Source of the DNA: Emergomyces orientalis
Lineage: Eukaryota > Ascomycota > Eurotiomycetes > Onygenales > Ajellomycetaceae
Assembly: GCA_002110485.1 (NCBI GenBank)
Contig: MOWL01000088.1
Span: 930,001-994,000, forward strand
DNA: 64,000 bases
Direction of reading: 5' to 3'
Numbering within the stretch: position 1 is the first letter of the stretch; each line of letters opens with the position of its first letter. Shown one piece after another: positions 23,540 to 34,958 of the stretch. A model generated the notes under the pieces. It was not told the DNA's origin and made no database searches. It saw nothing but the letters and a program-made list of their open reading frames with translations. Both the position numbers and the translations under genes were made by a program.

Positions 23540-25567
23540 TTATCTTCGCGGTTGAAGCACAGGACGCTTCCCAACACTCTCAAGATTCATGGGTGGCGGA
23601 ATCTTAACCCCTTTGCTCCTGGCATAATCAAGGAAATCCCTACTAAACGGTGTCTCCATCCTGTGAACGACAAGTTTCTTAATTTTCAATTTATCTGAAT
23701 CAATAAGCCTTTTCACGCTGTGCTCTTTCACCTGTGTTCGCGAAATGTCGAGTTCCTTTATGTTGGGGACCATGTCGATTATGTTTGCGATAACCTTGTC
23801 ATCGATTTCTGCCAGGCCGGCAATGTTTAGAGACGTGAGATTTTCGAAGTTGCCTCGCATCATCGTTATTAATAAATCTTCTACGTGTAGGCGGCATCCT
23901 TCGAGATCAAGGTGGGTGAGGGAAGATTTCGATTGAGTAAAAGCCATGAGAAACGGGCCCAATTCCTCATCGTGGAAGCGATTGAGAATCAAAGTTGTTA
24001 GATTTGGTGCCATCGCTGATAGGTTATTATCTGACAGGACGGGTTGGGGGCTATGCGAGCTCATGGATAACGAGAGGCGTTCAAGGGACTCGGGCAGTTC
24101 AGGGTAATTGCTGAAGTTTATGCCCAGGAGCCCAAGTCGTTTGAGATTTGGCATGTTTGAAACTTTTGGTACATCTCTCATCACAAAACATGTTTTGTAG
24201 ATGAGGTAAAGCTCTTCGAGGTTCGGGGTTATGTCAAATAGAGTAGCCTAAGCTCAAGATTAGTACCTAGGATTGAGCGTGGACTCCAGGGGATAAATAC
24301 ATTTTGCAGAAATGGTAGGTTTAGGGGGAAAAGTAAGTGTGGATATCTATTGTAATCGAATCCAAGGATGGTTAAGGACCGCAGATTGGGCAGTTTAACC
24401 GTAAATGTTTCATATTCATGAAGCGGTGCAGGTTTGACATATACCTCGATCCGCTCAAGCAATGGACAATCTGATAGAACCTTTTTAAAGTGTCCGAATG
24501 TCATCTCGGATGATTCCGAACAGACCAAAGTTCTTAGATTGGTTAGAGTGTAAGCTGGCGCAACGTCGAATTTTGGGCTAAAACTTCCTAGAAGTTCAAG
24601 ATGTTCTAATGAAGGGATTCGTTGTAACCCGGCCATAAGTTTAGGGAAGTCGACAGGCTGAAGGTTGACAAGTGAGGCGTAAGTCAACCTCCAATGGGAT
24701 CTGCGCAAGAATGCTTGAATTGCTTTGAGAGAGACACTGTTTCGTTTTGCTTTTGAGAGGTCAAGATGTGTCCATAACTTGGGTAACGAATTTAACACAA
24801 TGTTCCAATGTTTAGAAACCCGGACTGCCGAACTTTACAGCACCATATCAGTTTAGTCGAGGAGTACAATGGGGGAAGCATATATAACTTACAGGAGTGA
24901 CCTCAAATCCAGATACTCTAACACCATGGATACCAGCTCCAAGGGCAGGAGGGCAAAAGGATCTGCGAAAAACTTCTTAAGTCGTTTTTCCAACTTTGCT
25001 GATAATTCTTTGATTTGCTATGCAAGAATTAGTCTTCGACAAGATTGAAAAGCGTGGAACACTGTTGGGCAAAAGAAAGGTAACAAACTTGACGGCCAGG
25101 GTTTCTTGGGGACAATACGCGAAGCGCATATTGGTAAGTCTGTATAGCAGTGTCATGTTTATCCATCAATTGGAGAATTTTGGCAGTACGTAAATATCCC
25201 TGTAGCAAAAGTTAGCTATGAATGCCTTCCATATCGCAATATGCACTTTTTTAAAGTCTGTGGGATACCCGGGAGTCCATTTTATTTTCCTTGATCATCC
25301 GTCTACCATCCTGAAGGCCAGAGCTCAGGGCTTTTAATTTGCAATGGGTTGCGGCTCTATTGTCCAGAATACCAATAGTGTCACCTCCCCCAAGTTGTAA
25401 TGCCTAGTTTCAGCTTCAGAATTTAGTTATGGGTTGGTTTTCATCAAATCAGCGATTTGTATAGGTCAACTTGCCTTGGTGAAGGCATCAAGAGCGCCGT
25501 GAAAGTTGGCGCAATGATATTGAGCTTGCCCGTAAGTTTGAAGAGATGTTGCGTCTACTTGTGACAT
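23540..25567 (-). CDS. pof3: TPR / F-box / LRR protein of the Pof3-Dia2 type (SCF ubiquitin ligase receptor)
   Basis: Six minus-strand exons: 25475-25567, 25269-25403, 25089-25199, 24893-25017, 24301-24832 and 23540-24247, giving 567 aa. Exons 1-3 encode TPR repeats (YGQAQYHCANFHGALDAFTK|ALQ, then LDNRAATHCKLKAL, then GYLRTAKILQLMDKHDTAIQ). Exons 4-5 encode an F-box at about 132-170 (DPFALLPLELVSMVLEYLD, then VRVSKHWNIVLNS). The rest is leucine-rich repeats (LPNLRSLTILGFD; MPNLKRLGLLGINF; LTSLNIAGLAEI; IKELDISRTQV). The order TPR, F-box, LRR is the Pof3/Dia2 architecture, known for replication-fork and genome-stability roles in yeasts. Intron 1 uses a GC donor (AAG|GCAAGT). Intron 5 is about 53 bp with TACTAAT branch point. 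It is divergent from tinC, 335 bp apart. Confidence 0.85.
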
Positions 25568-25902
25568 GTTCTAATAAGTTAAAGAAATCCCAACAGATAC
25601 AATTTGTAGCAACTGTTAAAGTTAAGGACGGAGGTGCCTTGGTAGTTGTATGGTCTGATTGGATGCTTCTGCTCTGCTCGAAACGCGAGGCGCAACGCGC
25701 TAAAGCCATGTGGGACAATGGACCAATCAATTTAGCGGATAAATTTCGGCCCGCGGTGCACTACTGGCTGCAGCGGGCAACCGGAGCCATGTTTATGTTC
25801 TTCCTGATTGGGAAAAAGCGTGTGGACGTCTTAACAGCGTCGACTTGACCTTCAACGCTCCCTGGCCAGTATTTTGGCTCCAAGCGTCCGGAAAGCTAGA
25901 AA
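25568..25902. promoter_or_regulatory. Divergent promoter pof3-like / tinC
   Basis: A compact 335-bp gap between two divergent ATGs must hold both promoters. CCAAT appears in GACCAATC near 25720. No TATA box is seen. Confidence 0.5.
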
Positions 25903-27738
25903 ATGGAGACTCAAAACCTATATACCGCTTCTGACTACATTAATAATTTGTTACTTGCGCGAGGCTTACTTCGCAATGGGAAACCGATCGATTTTGCACG
26001 ACCCGAGAGTGCGCCAGGGGGCACTGATGACACAATGTCAAGAGTCATAAACCTTGTTCATGACCTAGTTTTGCGAAGAGATGTTTGTATTTACCATTTT
26101 ATTTGGATGAGGTGCCACAACGATAGAAACTAACAGTTATTCAGCGCGAGACAGAGCAAAGGGAGAACTTGGCGACAAACATCAGAGCACTACGAAGTAC
26201 AGAAGCGAAACAAACACTTGAAATTGTACGTCGTAGCTACGCTCTGCAAGTCCAAGATTCGATTTTAACAAGATCATTTTATTTTATTTTAGGAACGACT
26301 CCAAGCAAAGACCACGGATTTATCTCGCTCGTTGGCCCTCGCTGAAGGCCAGGAACGTGCTTTCAAAGCTACCATCCAGAGCGCAGAAACTATAAACAGA
26401 GGGTTGAAGGAACAGATACAACGCATGAAGACCTCTATTCAGCAGATTAGAAATCAGTGCGCAACGGATATTCGGAAACGAGACGTTGAGTTACAAAAGC
26501 TTAAATCCCATCTTACCGACCGGCAGAGGGGAAAACGTGACGGACTCGGGGTAACAACAATAACAATAACGCCTACCCCGAAGGTTAGTACGGGTCAGAA
26601 AGTATTACAAGGCGGAGATGGTTTGGAGAGTGCAGGATACAGTCTCAAGCAGGAGACGACGGAATTCCTGACCAACCTTTGCCAGGAGCTGAGCGACGAG
26701 AATGACGCCATGATTGGCATTGTGAAAAGCACACTTCAGACACTACGGAGCTTACAAGGGCTGTCAGATTTACCTGAAAAAGATGTCCAGGAGCAAGATA
26801 TGCTGGGCTCCAACGCCTTGGAAGGTAGCGGCTTGGAGACATCAGCAACAGACTTCACCCCACAATACGAAAAACTCGCTGCTGAGATGGACTTGGTACT
26901 TGAACAACTTCGATCGTTGCTCACTAATCCCTCGTTTGTGCCTTTGGAGGAGGTTGAAGTACGAGACAATGAAATTTATAGGCTGAGAGACGGCTGGGAA
27001 AAGATGGAAGAACGATGGAAGGAGGCCGTTTCAATGATGGATTCATGGCATAGGCGAATGGCTCAGGGCGGAATGTCGGTTAATATTGACGAACTTAAGC
27101 AAGGAATGGGACTTGGGCTAAGGCTTGATAATCCCGAGCGTGCCAGACCCGAACCCAAAGAAGGAGATTTCGGCCCATCAATATATAACGAAAACGATAG
27201 TGACAACGGCGAGAAGGGCTACTCCAATATCCAAGAAAATACAAATCCCGCCGCGACACATCGGACGAACCCGGCAAAGGATATCAAAAATTTCCGCGTC
27301 CTGGGCGAAGGATCTGGAAATGTGTCCCGAAGCGCATCCACTCGACGTTCCAGACAAAGTTCGAAGTACGGTTCCGAATGTAGCGATGATGAACTTGCTT
27401 TATCGGCTAAACCAAAAACAACACAACACACCCAGAAGAAACCCACGAGGGTTACTGAATCGAAAATTCCTAAGGTTAGTACGGATCAAATACCATGTAG
27501 TTGGCTGGTGAAGAAACTGACTTGAGGCTAGCACAAAATAAAAGCAATATCGAAGATGTCGACGACTGAAAAACTTGCCACTATTGAGTCAGAGGCCAAG
27601 GAAGCAGAAGCAGAGCGGAAGAAGAACGACAGGAGAAAGAGAAGTAATTCGTCGACACGCTCGAATCTGAAGGCGAGACGGCGAAAAAGCACATTAACGC
27701 CACAAGAGTTGCAAGATTTGCTCCATGCTGGCACCTAA
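25903..27738 (+). CDS. tinC: NIMA-interacting protein TinC (ADIP/SSX2IP/Msd1 family)
   Basis: Four exons: 25903-26082, 26145-26225, 26293-27474 and 27532-27738, giving 549 aa. The N-terminus METQNLYTASDYINNLLLARG is the recognisable start of the ADIP family. It is followed by TMSRVINLVHDLVLRRD and a long coiled coil across exons 2-3 (ERLQAKTTDLSRSLA; LKEQIQRMKTSIQQIRNQ). The C-terminus is polar and ends with a basic stretch and RRRKSTLTPQELQDLL, a terminal motif shared by fungal TinC proteins. The last intron has donor GTTAGT and two in-frame acceptors: CTAG before 27532, and AAG before 27556, which would drop 8 residues. Known role: interacts with mitotic kinase NIMA and, in fission yeast (Msd1) and animals, anchors microtubule minus ends at spindle poles. 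Confidence 0.85.
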
Positions 27739-29681
27739 AATTTACAGCCAAGTGTTAAAGTCACCGGTTACCTTAGTATCCTGAATTGTCTTCCGAAGCG
27801 ATATTTTTCTGTTTTGTGCATATATGCGAGCCAAGCTGTTTGGAGTTTTCACATCATCACTGCGGACCTCATCGAGTTCTGTGAATGGTTTAATCGCATT
27901 TACGGTGTTGTAATACTGTTAACGGGCGGATGGGGAACATAAATGATGGTTTCTGCCCTTCCATTTTACTTTCATTCCCTGAAATGTATCAAAAAAAAAT
28001 CGGGCAGTTTACAATATATTGAACACCTAAAGAAGGTTGGAGTTAGGTTTTGTACTTTTATTGATTTACCGGCACAAATATTAAATAATATTGAATGAGT
28101 GTCAAATTTCTCTAATTTTTCGGGTCCAAATGCGATTTTTTGGTTGCGGGTTGCTTTGAATCTCACCCCATTCCGACGTATGAGAAGTACTAGACCAGGG
28201 CGCATGAAACTCACATATATCATGCTGAACAATCTCCTGCCTGGGAAGAAGCGGATCCGAAGATTGTTTATTATGGCTTTAGCGCCATGGTTGTTGGCAT
28301 CACCGAGCATTTTCCTCCAGAGCGGCCACCATGCTGGTACGCGAATAACGGTCTTCTATGTTGGATTTCATTTTGTTGGCTGATCAATCACCCCCTTAGA
28401 GGATGCTGTGCGATCTCCAGCTATTGAAGGTTGACAAACGCTGGGACTTCGCCGTCGCCTCTCCGCAACGGTTAGTATTGGAAGTGCGAAAAATGTCCAA
28501 CAAAATAGTAAACTAGGGGCACTTTTAGAAATTCGACATTCCTGGCCTCTGGCTGAGATCTTCATATCAACCCCCGATTGTCCCTATCTTCCTGCCGCTG
28601 CCCGCGTGGGTTTAGGAACCTCGGACCAACTGAGCACCAAGGTATGTGGTCCAAACTAAAATGTTACATGGCCGATTTTGAACCCCATACGGGTGTGATC
28701 GGACGCTTGCTGTATTCTTCCCACGGATGATGATGAGTTCGCTGAGTAGAACGGAAACTTTGCAAACACTCACTGCTCCTGTCCATTTGGAGTGGCCAAT
28801 TATACAGTTTTAGCTCACCGATAACAGAAAATCACGAAACCGATAAACGATGGGATCACACCTCCCACAAGACCTTTGACGCGTAGTCCCCGCGAATTAT
28901 GTGAACTATTATTATCAGCCCGAAAGTACGGAGTAACATGAGAGAAATTGCTTTTATGATCAATGCTAGGAGATTGCCCGGTGCCACCCTATTTGGGATG
29001 GATCCCTTTGGATAAATAGGGCAAAAGATCTGAGATATATCAGAAAATAAATTGTGCAGAAGGGGCAGGAGTGAAAGCGTCAAATATCAATTGAATTGTC
29101 CTTGGGAATGATTCAGAACGAATCCTGAGATCACATGTCATTCACTTTTTTACAGCCGCAACATCACCATCTCTTGTTGGTTTGAGGCACAGCAAGGGCA
29201 AACAACCTCCTACAGCTCTATCAATTTGTTCATGGAACAAGATGTTGCATTTAAATATCGCCTCCAGCGTAGTGCCGTATTTTGTAATAGATACAACTGG
29301 AGGGAAGCTCGGATAAGTCCCACTGGCACTTGACCTCCAGAAGCAAGGGTGGCGAAGGACGATGCCAATATCACGATGCTGTTGCTAACCATCAGATTGA
29401 TAAACCTGAATATGCGGATTCTTTTTTTGGTTTGCCCGTCTACTAAGGTCAAAAGCGAGGCAGATATCTAACCCTACTCTTGTTCTGCTCATAACATCTT
29501 CAAGACCGTGAGCTCTCCACCAGAATTTCTGCCTCGGTCGCCTCTACAAGCCTTCCTCGGCATAAAAGTATGCCTATTTGGCCACATAATTTGCCCAGAT
29601 AGGGCGACACCAATTAATGCTCTTCTCCTGTGCGTTCACAACTGACATTGTTAAGTTAATCAATTGTTTCGGCATCACTTC
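27739..29681. other. Gene-free segment with possible coding remnants
   Basis: No intact gene. A plus-strand stretch around 28205-28390 reads as a coherent, protein-like frame (EEADPKIVYYGFSAMVVGI, then TEHFPPERPPCWYANN). Near 28568-28650 another frame (STPDCPYLPAAARVGLG) ends at AAG|GTATGT. Both look like leftovers of a decayed gene that I cannot name. Confidence 0.35.
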
Positions 29682-29841
29682 GCCGGAACGGAGAGTGTGG
29701 ATGTCTGAGCCACAGATGCCACAGCGGGTGACCTTTATTTCAATGTCGGCTGGGTCGAAGGATTTTGGTTGGAAGGTCGTATAGGTTAACGACGAGGTTG
29801 CGGAATGTCCGACCCCCTCGTGGAATGTTGTTGGTATTGAT
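29682..29841 (-). pseudogene. Alcohol dehydrogenase relic, N-terminal fragment (inverted)
   Basis: The minus strand encodes, without stops, VGHSATSSLTYTTFQPKSF and DPADIEIKVTRCGIC followed by GSDIHTLRSG. This is the N-terminus of a zinc, NADP-dependent medium-chain alcohol dehydrogenase of the Adh6/cinnamyl type, including the catalytic-zinc Cys (CGICGSD) and following His. The frame then leaves the family abruptly at LRSG. The remainder of such a protein lies about 160 bp away on the opposite strand (29998-30880). So this is one half of a broken gene, consistent with inversion of a ~315-bp segment carrying the start. Confidence 0.8.
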
Positions 29842-29997
29842 CCTGTTATTGTTATCCGCCGATGCTATCGATATCTGAGGTGGTAGAATGGTTGCGCTAC
29901 CCCTTCTTCAGGCTTTTTCTATCCTAGCTCCCGAAGATATCTTTGTCCGCTCAGGAAAGAGGAAGAAGAGTAGAAAAAGGGATTGAAAGTTAGGGGC

Positions 29998-30880
29998 CTA
30001 CACACTACCCTTGCGTCGCCAGGCACTAAATCGTTGGATATGTTACTCGTGTAGGGTCCGGCGTCGCCAGCATTTTGTCCCCATCTCGGCATTTGAAATT
30101 GGCGATCGAGTTGGCATCAGGGCACAATCAGATTCGTGCCGTCGGCCGGACTATCCAGAGTGCGCTTCCAGATTAGAGAACCAAAGTCAACATCAAACGG
30201 GAACATATGGAGGTCGGTTTCGAGAACGGAAGCAAGTAGTATGGCGGATTTGGACGCGTTGGCGCGGGCCTGCGTGGTTCGCATTCAACATTACCTGCCA
30301 GTTTGCCCAGTGCCGCTGCAGCACCCCTGTTATGCGCAGGAATAACGGTATATTTTATCCCTGGTGAAAAATGGCGTTGGGCCAGGTAAATCCGTTGCCA
30401 ACGTTGGGATTGGCAGGCTGGGGCACTTAGGACTTTTGTTCGCCAAAGCACTGGACCTTGACCAAATTACTGCCATTTCGCGGACAAGCGCGAAGAAAGC
30501 TCAAGCCTTGGGTGGCTTAGGGGCGGGCAGGTTTATCGCGACAGACGAGGATAAGGTTGGGCAAAAACGCATGTTCCGTCATTTGGATTTAACATCAGCA
30601 CTGTCATCCTCGAATATGCCTATTGGAAACTATCTGCGACTTTTGAAAGTCAATGGGCAGTTCAATTCAAGTTGATGCCCCAGAAGAGCCGCTGCCCGCC
30701 TTCAGGGTATTCCCGCTTACCAGCAAGGGAGTCAAAATCGGAGGCTCGGCAATAGGCTCTCTCCAGAGGAGATCCGCCTAATGCTCCAATTAGCGGCTGA
30801 TAAAAACGTTCTCCCATGGACGACGCTAATGATGTGCTTGCTGATATGAATGCCGGGAAAGCAAGATATAGATATGTCTC
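29998..30880 (+). pseudogene. Alcohol dehydrogenase relic, middle and C-terminal part
   Basis: The plus strand carries the rest of the Adh6/cinnamyl-type enzyme in several frames. In order: YPCV..RH*IVGYVTRVGS (a stop at the usual HE), FEIGDRVGIRAQSDSC, RRPDYPECASRLEN (structural zinc Cys region), HQTGTYGGRF, a damaged GGF-WRGPAWF block, KNGVGPGKSVANVGIGRLGH (NADP-binding GxGxxG), ISRTSAKKAQALG, IATDEDK, SSSNMPIGNYLRLLKVNGQF, PEEPLPAFRVF, TSKGVKIGGSAIGS, a frameshifted LQLAADKNVLPW and finally LADMNAGKARYRYV. Stops and at least three frameshifts rule out function. No intact paralogue is in the window. Together with the inverted N-terminal piece it accounts for nearly the whole protein. Confidence 0.88.
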
Positions 30881-31487
30881 GGCGTATAAACCTGAAAGTC
30901 CCGCGAAGCTATGACTTGCATAACTGGATTGCACGATATTTTTTACCTGCACATGCCTATATGGATCATCGGCGACATAACTGGTGTGCTCTCCGTAACT
31001 TCGCCACCATAAAGAATCTGTATTTTATTCGCAACTGTTCTAATCAATAAGGTCTAAAATTGACGAAAGTGGCACTAAACTTAAATCCAGTGCGTGGTAA
31101 TAAATACCTCCTACTACGTACTGTTTTCTTGCTTCGAAGAGCTTGCTTTGAGGATCGGCGTTAAGTCACATGATTTTTTCTGGAGTTTTAGTTTTTCCGG
31201 TCTCAATCGCGTCAACATTTGCATCTTTTGGATTTGAAGCTCTAACAGGCGTACAAACGCTCGAAAATGGACCGGCTTTCCATTCATATTGAATAAACGC
31301 CAAATTCTCCCCGACGGCAGTTCCCCAGAGATCTACTTTACCACATCCTGGCGGATAACACACTAGATTGTTTTGGACCAAAAAACGAAGGTGTGGACAT
31401 TGAGGACTTGTCTGGCAGTGTTCGCGCTGTCAGTCTGCAGCTCCAATAAAACAGCGCCCGACCGGCCACAGCCGCAATTTCGTTAAC
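30881..31487. other. Intergenic ADH relic - NUP85
   Basis: Upstream region of NUP85. I see no gene or strong motif. Confidence 0.45.
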
Positions 31488-34400
31488 ATGGCGTTCTCTG
31501 TGCCATTTAGCCCGAGCCCTCCACCTTCAACCCCAGATAAATACCCGAAATTTGCGAGAAACCCATCCACGACCCCGGCCGGGCCTCCCCCCTCAACTAC
31601 CCCGTTGGGACTCCCTCCATCCAGCCTATTTGGGAGCTCGAAGTTGGGGAGCACCAGGGCCAAATTGAATTTCGGGGTCACTTCATTTGACCAGTCCATG
31701 GATTCACAAGCTTCAGACGACCTCCTAGGCTTCTCAACCACTTCGTCCAACTTCCCTTTGCCACGGACAAAGGCTAAGGGCCCGCCTCAATTTGCTTCCC
31801 GTAATACGTTCGAGTCGCCGGGGAATAGATCTTTTCGAGAGTCAAATATTAACGGGCACACTGCAGGATCAAGTCAAGATTTTGATTCTTACAGCGACGA
31901 TGTTGACCAAGACGATGACATGGGAGATAGCCGTACGGGATTTCTAGATTCACGATTCAGTGATTCTCTCAACTCTCCAGCCCATCCTCCTGCTAATAAA
32001 CCTTTCATCTACTCCAACCCCAGCCAAGCCAAACGAGCAAAACTGGATGAAAGATGGGCCCAACCACCCACAACCAAGCCCAAAATATCACAAAGAAAGA
32101 AAAGCTCACTGTTTCCGTCAATCGCCCGCGATCTAGCTTCCAGGTCGCAGATTGCAATGGTTGGCGAACCCAACGAGCTTATTCTCGAGAGCGAAGATAT
32201 AGTTGGCCGAATGTATGATCAGGTTCGGGAGTTTGAATATGATGACGATGGTCTTCAACAAACGCTGTGCGACATTTCCAAGGATCTTTTAGATTTGTGG
32301 GAACGACATACAACAGCCTCATCTCGGGCCCAGCAAAACAACCAAACCTCTGGCATTGGGCCGGACGAATCTGCTCCAAATATTGTGAAAGCCAATTTTC
32401 TTGGATCTCTCCTCCTCCCACTTCACCATCCCCACCTTCAACAGAAAGGAGACCATGAAGGAGGCTCCCCAGTTCGTCTTGGTGCTGTTCGTGCCTTTGC
32501 ACCCAACAAGCCTAAAGCTAAAACGCCGATTCCTAAAGTCCTATTCAATTGGTTGAACCGTTACCATATCACACAAATTTCGACTCCAGGCGCCGTCAGG
32601 AGCTATCAACCAAACCCCACCGCATCTCCGGCATTCTGGGATGCCGTTCAAACTTCAATATTACGTGGGAATTTATCTCCAGTCATCGAACTCCTAAACA
32701 CGGCAGATTTTAATTACGCTAGGTCGGCAATGGAAGATGGCCATGAGCAACCTGGCTATCGAGGTGCCCAGCTTCAAAACATCCAAAAATGTGTCAATAG
32801 CGCTATGCAGCTACTCAACGCCTCCCCAGGCGTTCAAAACAATGATTGGGATATTAAGAACCTCGACTGGGCTATATACCGAAGGCAAATTGCCGCCGCA
32901 ATCTCTGAACTCGAGGATCTGGCCGAAGGTCAGGACCGCTTACCTGAAGCACAGGATCAGTTCCAAGCACCAAATTTCGGTATATTTAACCAACGGAGCG
33001 CTGCCTCTTTCTCTCAGTCCACGCGCATTGCGGAGAGCCAAGTCCCTTGGACAATTTACCAAAATCTCAAGATTATGTATAACATAATGCTTGGAGATGT
33101 CCCTTCGATCCTGAGTAAATCGCAGGACTGGGTTGAGGCTACGGTTGGTCTTACTTCCTGGTGGGACGGCGAGGACGACAGCGATATTTCTGCTGGGGAA
33201 ACCAATTTCAACCGAAGCGTCATGAGGCGTTCTCAGTCGCAAGCACCCCGTTCAGTAGATTCAAACACCGAGGAAGCATATTTGCGCCGGTTGGATTATT
33301 CATTTGCCAACGTAACAGAAAGTTTAGGAGAGGAAGGATATCGGGTTAACTCTATGAACTCCATGGAAGTGGGCTTAGCTTCAATTTTCGAAGGGAACAT
33401 CGAAGGGGTGCTCGAAATGCTACAAACTTGGTCACTACCTATCGCATCCGCTGTTGCTGAAGTTGCAAGCTTTGGTGGATGGCTGGACACATCCGTAGGC
33501 TCCAAACCAATGCCTGGTTTCAACGAAAATGACCTCCTGGTTTTAAATTACGGTAAAAACGAGAAACCACTCCGCAAAGATGATATCTTGATAAATTACG
33601 CAATGGGCCTCTTTGATCGAAAACCACTTGAGAGCCCCACAGGAGCGAGGGATGGGTGGGAAGTTGCGCTTGAGGTTCTGAGCCGTCTTGACGACCAGGA
33701 GATCATGAGAACGAAGGTTACAGAATTACTTGACCGCATTCCTCTTAAGACATCTGAGCATATGGATAAAGTTGTTCTGCTCTGTGCAGAACTCGGGTTC
33801 AATGATGAAGGCCGCAAGGTTTCTGAGGTGAGCTTCTATCAGGGTCACATGACTTCTCATTTTCATATCTAACACTCTTGGCTTTAGCGATACGGAGACA
33901 AAATAGCAGAGTCGTCAGAAGAGTACGGAACAGCTCTCATATGTTATGCAAGGGCTCATAGCTACAAAAAAGTGAAGAACGTTATCGACCTTCTCACTTC
34001 GTTTTGCCTTGTCCGATCTACTGCATATCCGCCTGCGTCTGAGCTCGATGATCAACTCCGATCTCTTCTCTACGATCCGCAAGCCGCGTTATCAGCAATT
34101 GCAGCTGTCGACCAGGAGGGGGCTGGCATGCTCCAGTTCTACTTTTGCGGGTACGCCGCCATGAGGCGCTTCTACGACATTCGTGACGAAGAGATCCACT
34201 TGCAGAAAGGGGAGCGACCAAAACATCGCCCTCTGGCTAGAAAAAGAGCGGCCGCTGAAACCCTGGTTGCGGTCATCCGCAGTGCAGCCGACAGTATCTA
34301 TGGTGGATTGTACGATGAGGAAAGGAAAACATCAGTTCAGGTTGATGGGTTGTTGGTTTTGCTTGGAGAAGCGCTCATATTCGTGGAGGGTAAGCCCTTT

Positions 34401-34958
34401 TGTTTCTGTTGGTTCTTCCCCGTATGTTTAATTATTCTAACGATCTAATTGCCAGAACCCAACCGTTTCCTCACTACCGACCAGCTACGGACCATCCTCG
34501 CTGCAATCGAAGATCTCGAATCCGTCACATCACGTGTCTATGACCAGTGTGAAATATGTCTACAGTCCACCATCTACCACCACTGCAACTACGATGACCT
34601 CGCTAACACATCCTTTGGTGACGAATCCGTCCGATCCCTGCCAACATCGTCCTTCGCCGCTCCACCACGTAATCTACTTAAAAAATCAATGTCATCACTG
34701 ACCGCAGCCAGCGGCTTTTCCCTCATCGGCAGTGAAATGCTCGAATCCCAAAGTCGTCAACGAGACGGTGGGCGAACTTCAGTTGAAAGTTCGGGTATAC
34801 TCATTCCTCGCCCAAATGAGAAGCAAGGTGGCGCCAATGTGAAGAGAGGTTGGGACTGGAGAACGAGAATCAGCAAAGATGTGAAAGGGGAGGATATTCT
34901 GAGGATCTTGAGGCTTCAGATTGCTAAAGGATTGAGCTTTGGGGCTTTGGGGTCTTGA
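31488..34958 (+). CDS. NUP85: Nucleoporin Nup85, outer-ring (Y-complex) subunit
   Basis: Exons 31488-33827, 33888-34389 and 34456-34958 give 1114 aa. The N-terminal ~210 residues are Pro/Ser-rich and disordered with an acidic patch (DSYSDDVDQDDD). A long helical repeat region follows with blocks I associate with fungal Nup85: NFLGSLLLPLHHPHLQ, KVLFNWLNRYHITQIS, LLNTADFNYARSAMEDG, DWAIYRRQIAAAISELEDLA, WTIYQNLKIMYNIMLGD, VAEVASFGGWLD, and LLDRIPLKTSEHMDKVVLLCAELG before intron 1. The C-terminal exons continue the helices (YGTALICYARAHSYKKVKNV; MLQFYFCGYAAMRRFYDIRD). Known role: an alpha-solenoid arm of the Nup84/Nup107 scaffold at the nuclear envelope, required for mRNA export. Introns are 60-66 bp with good sites. 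The identity rests on overall pattern, so confidence is a little below certain. Confidence 0.8.
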
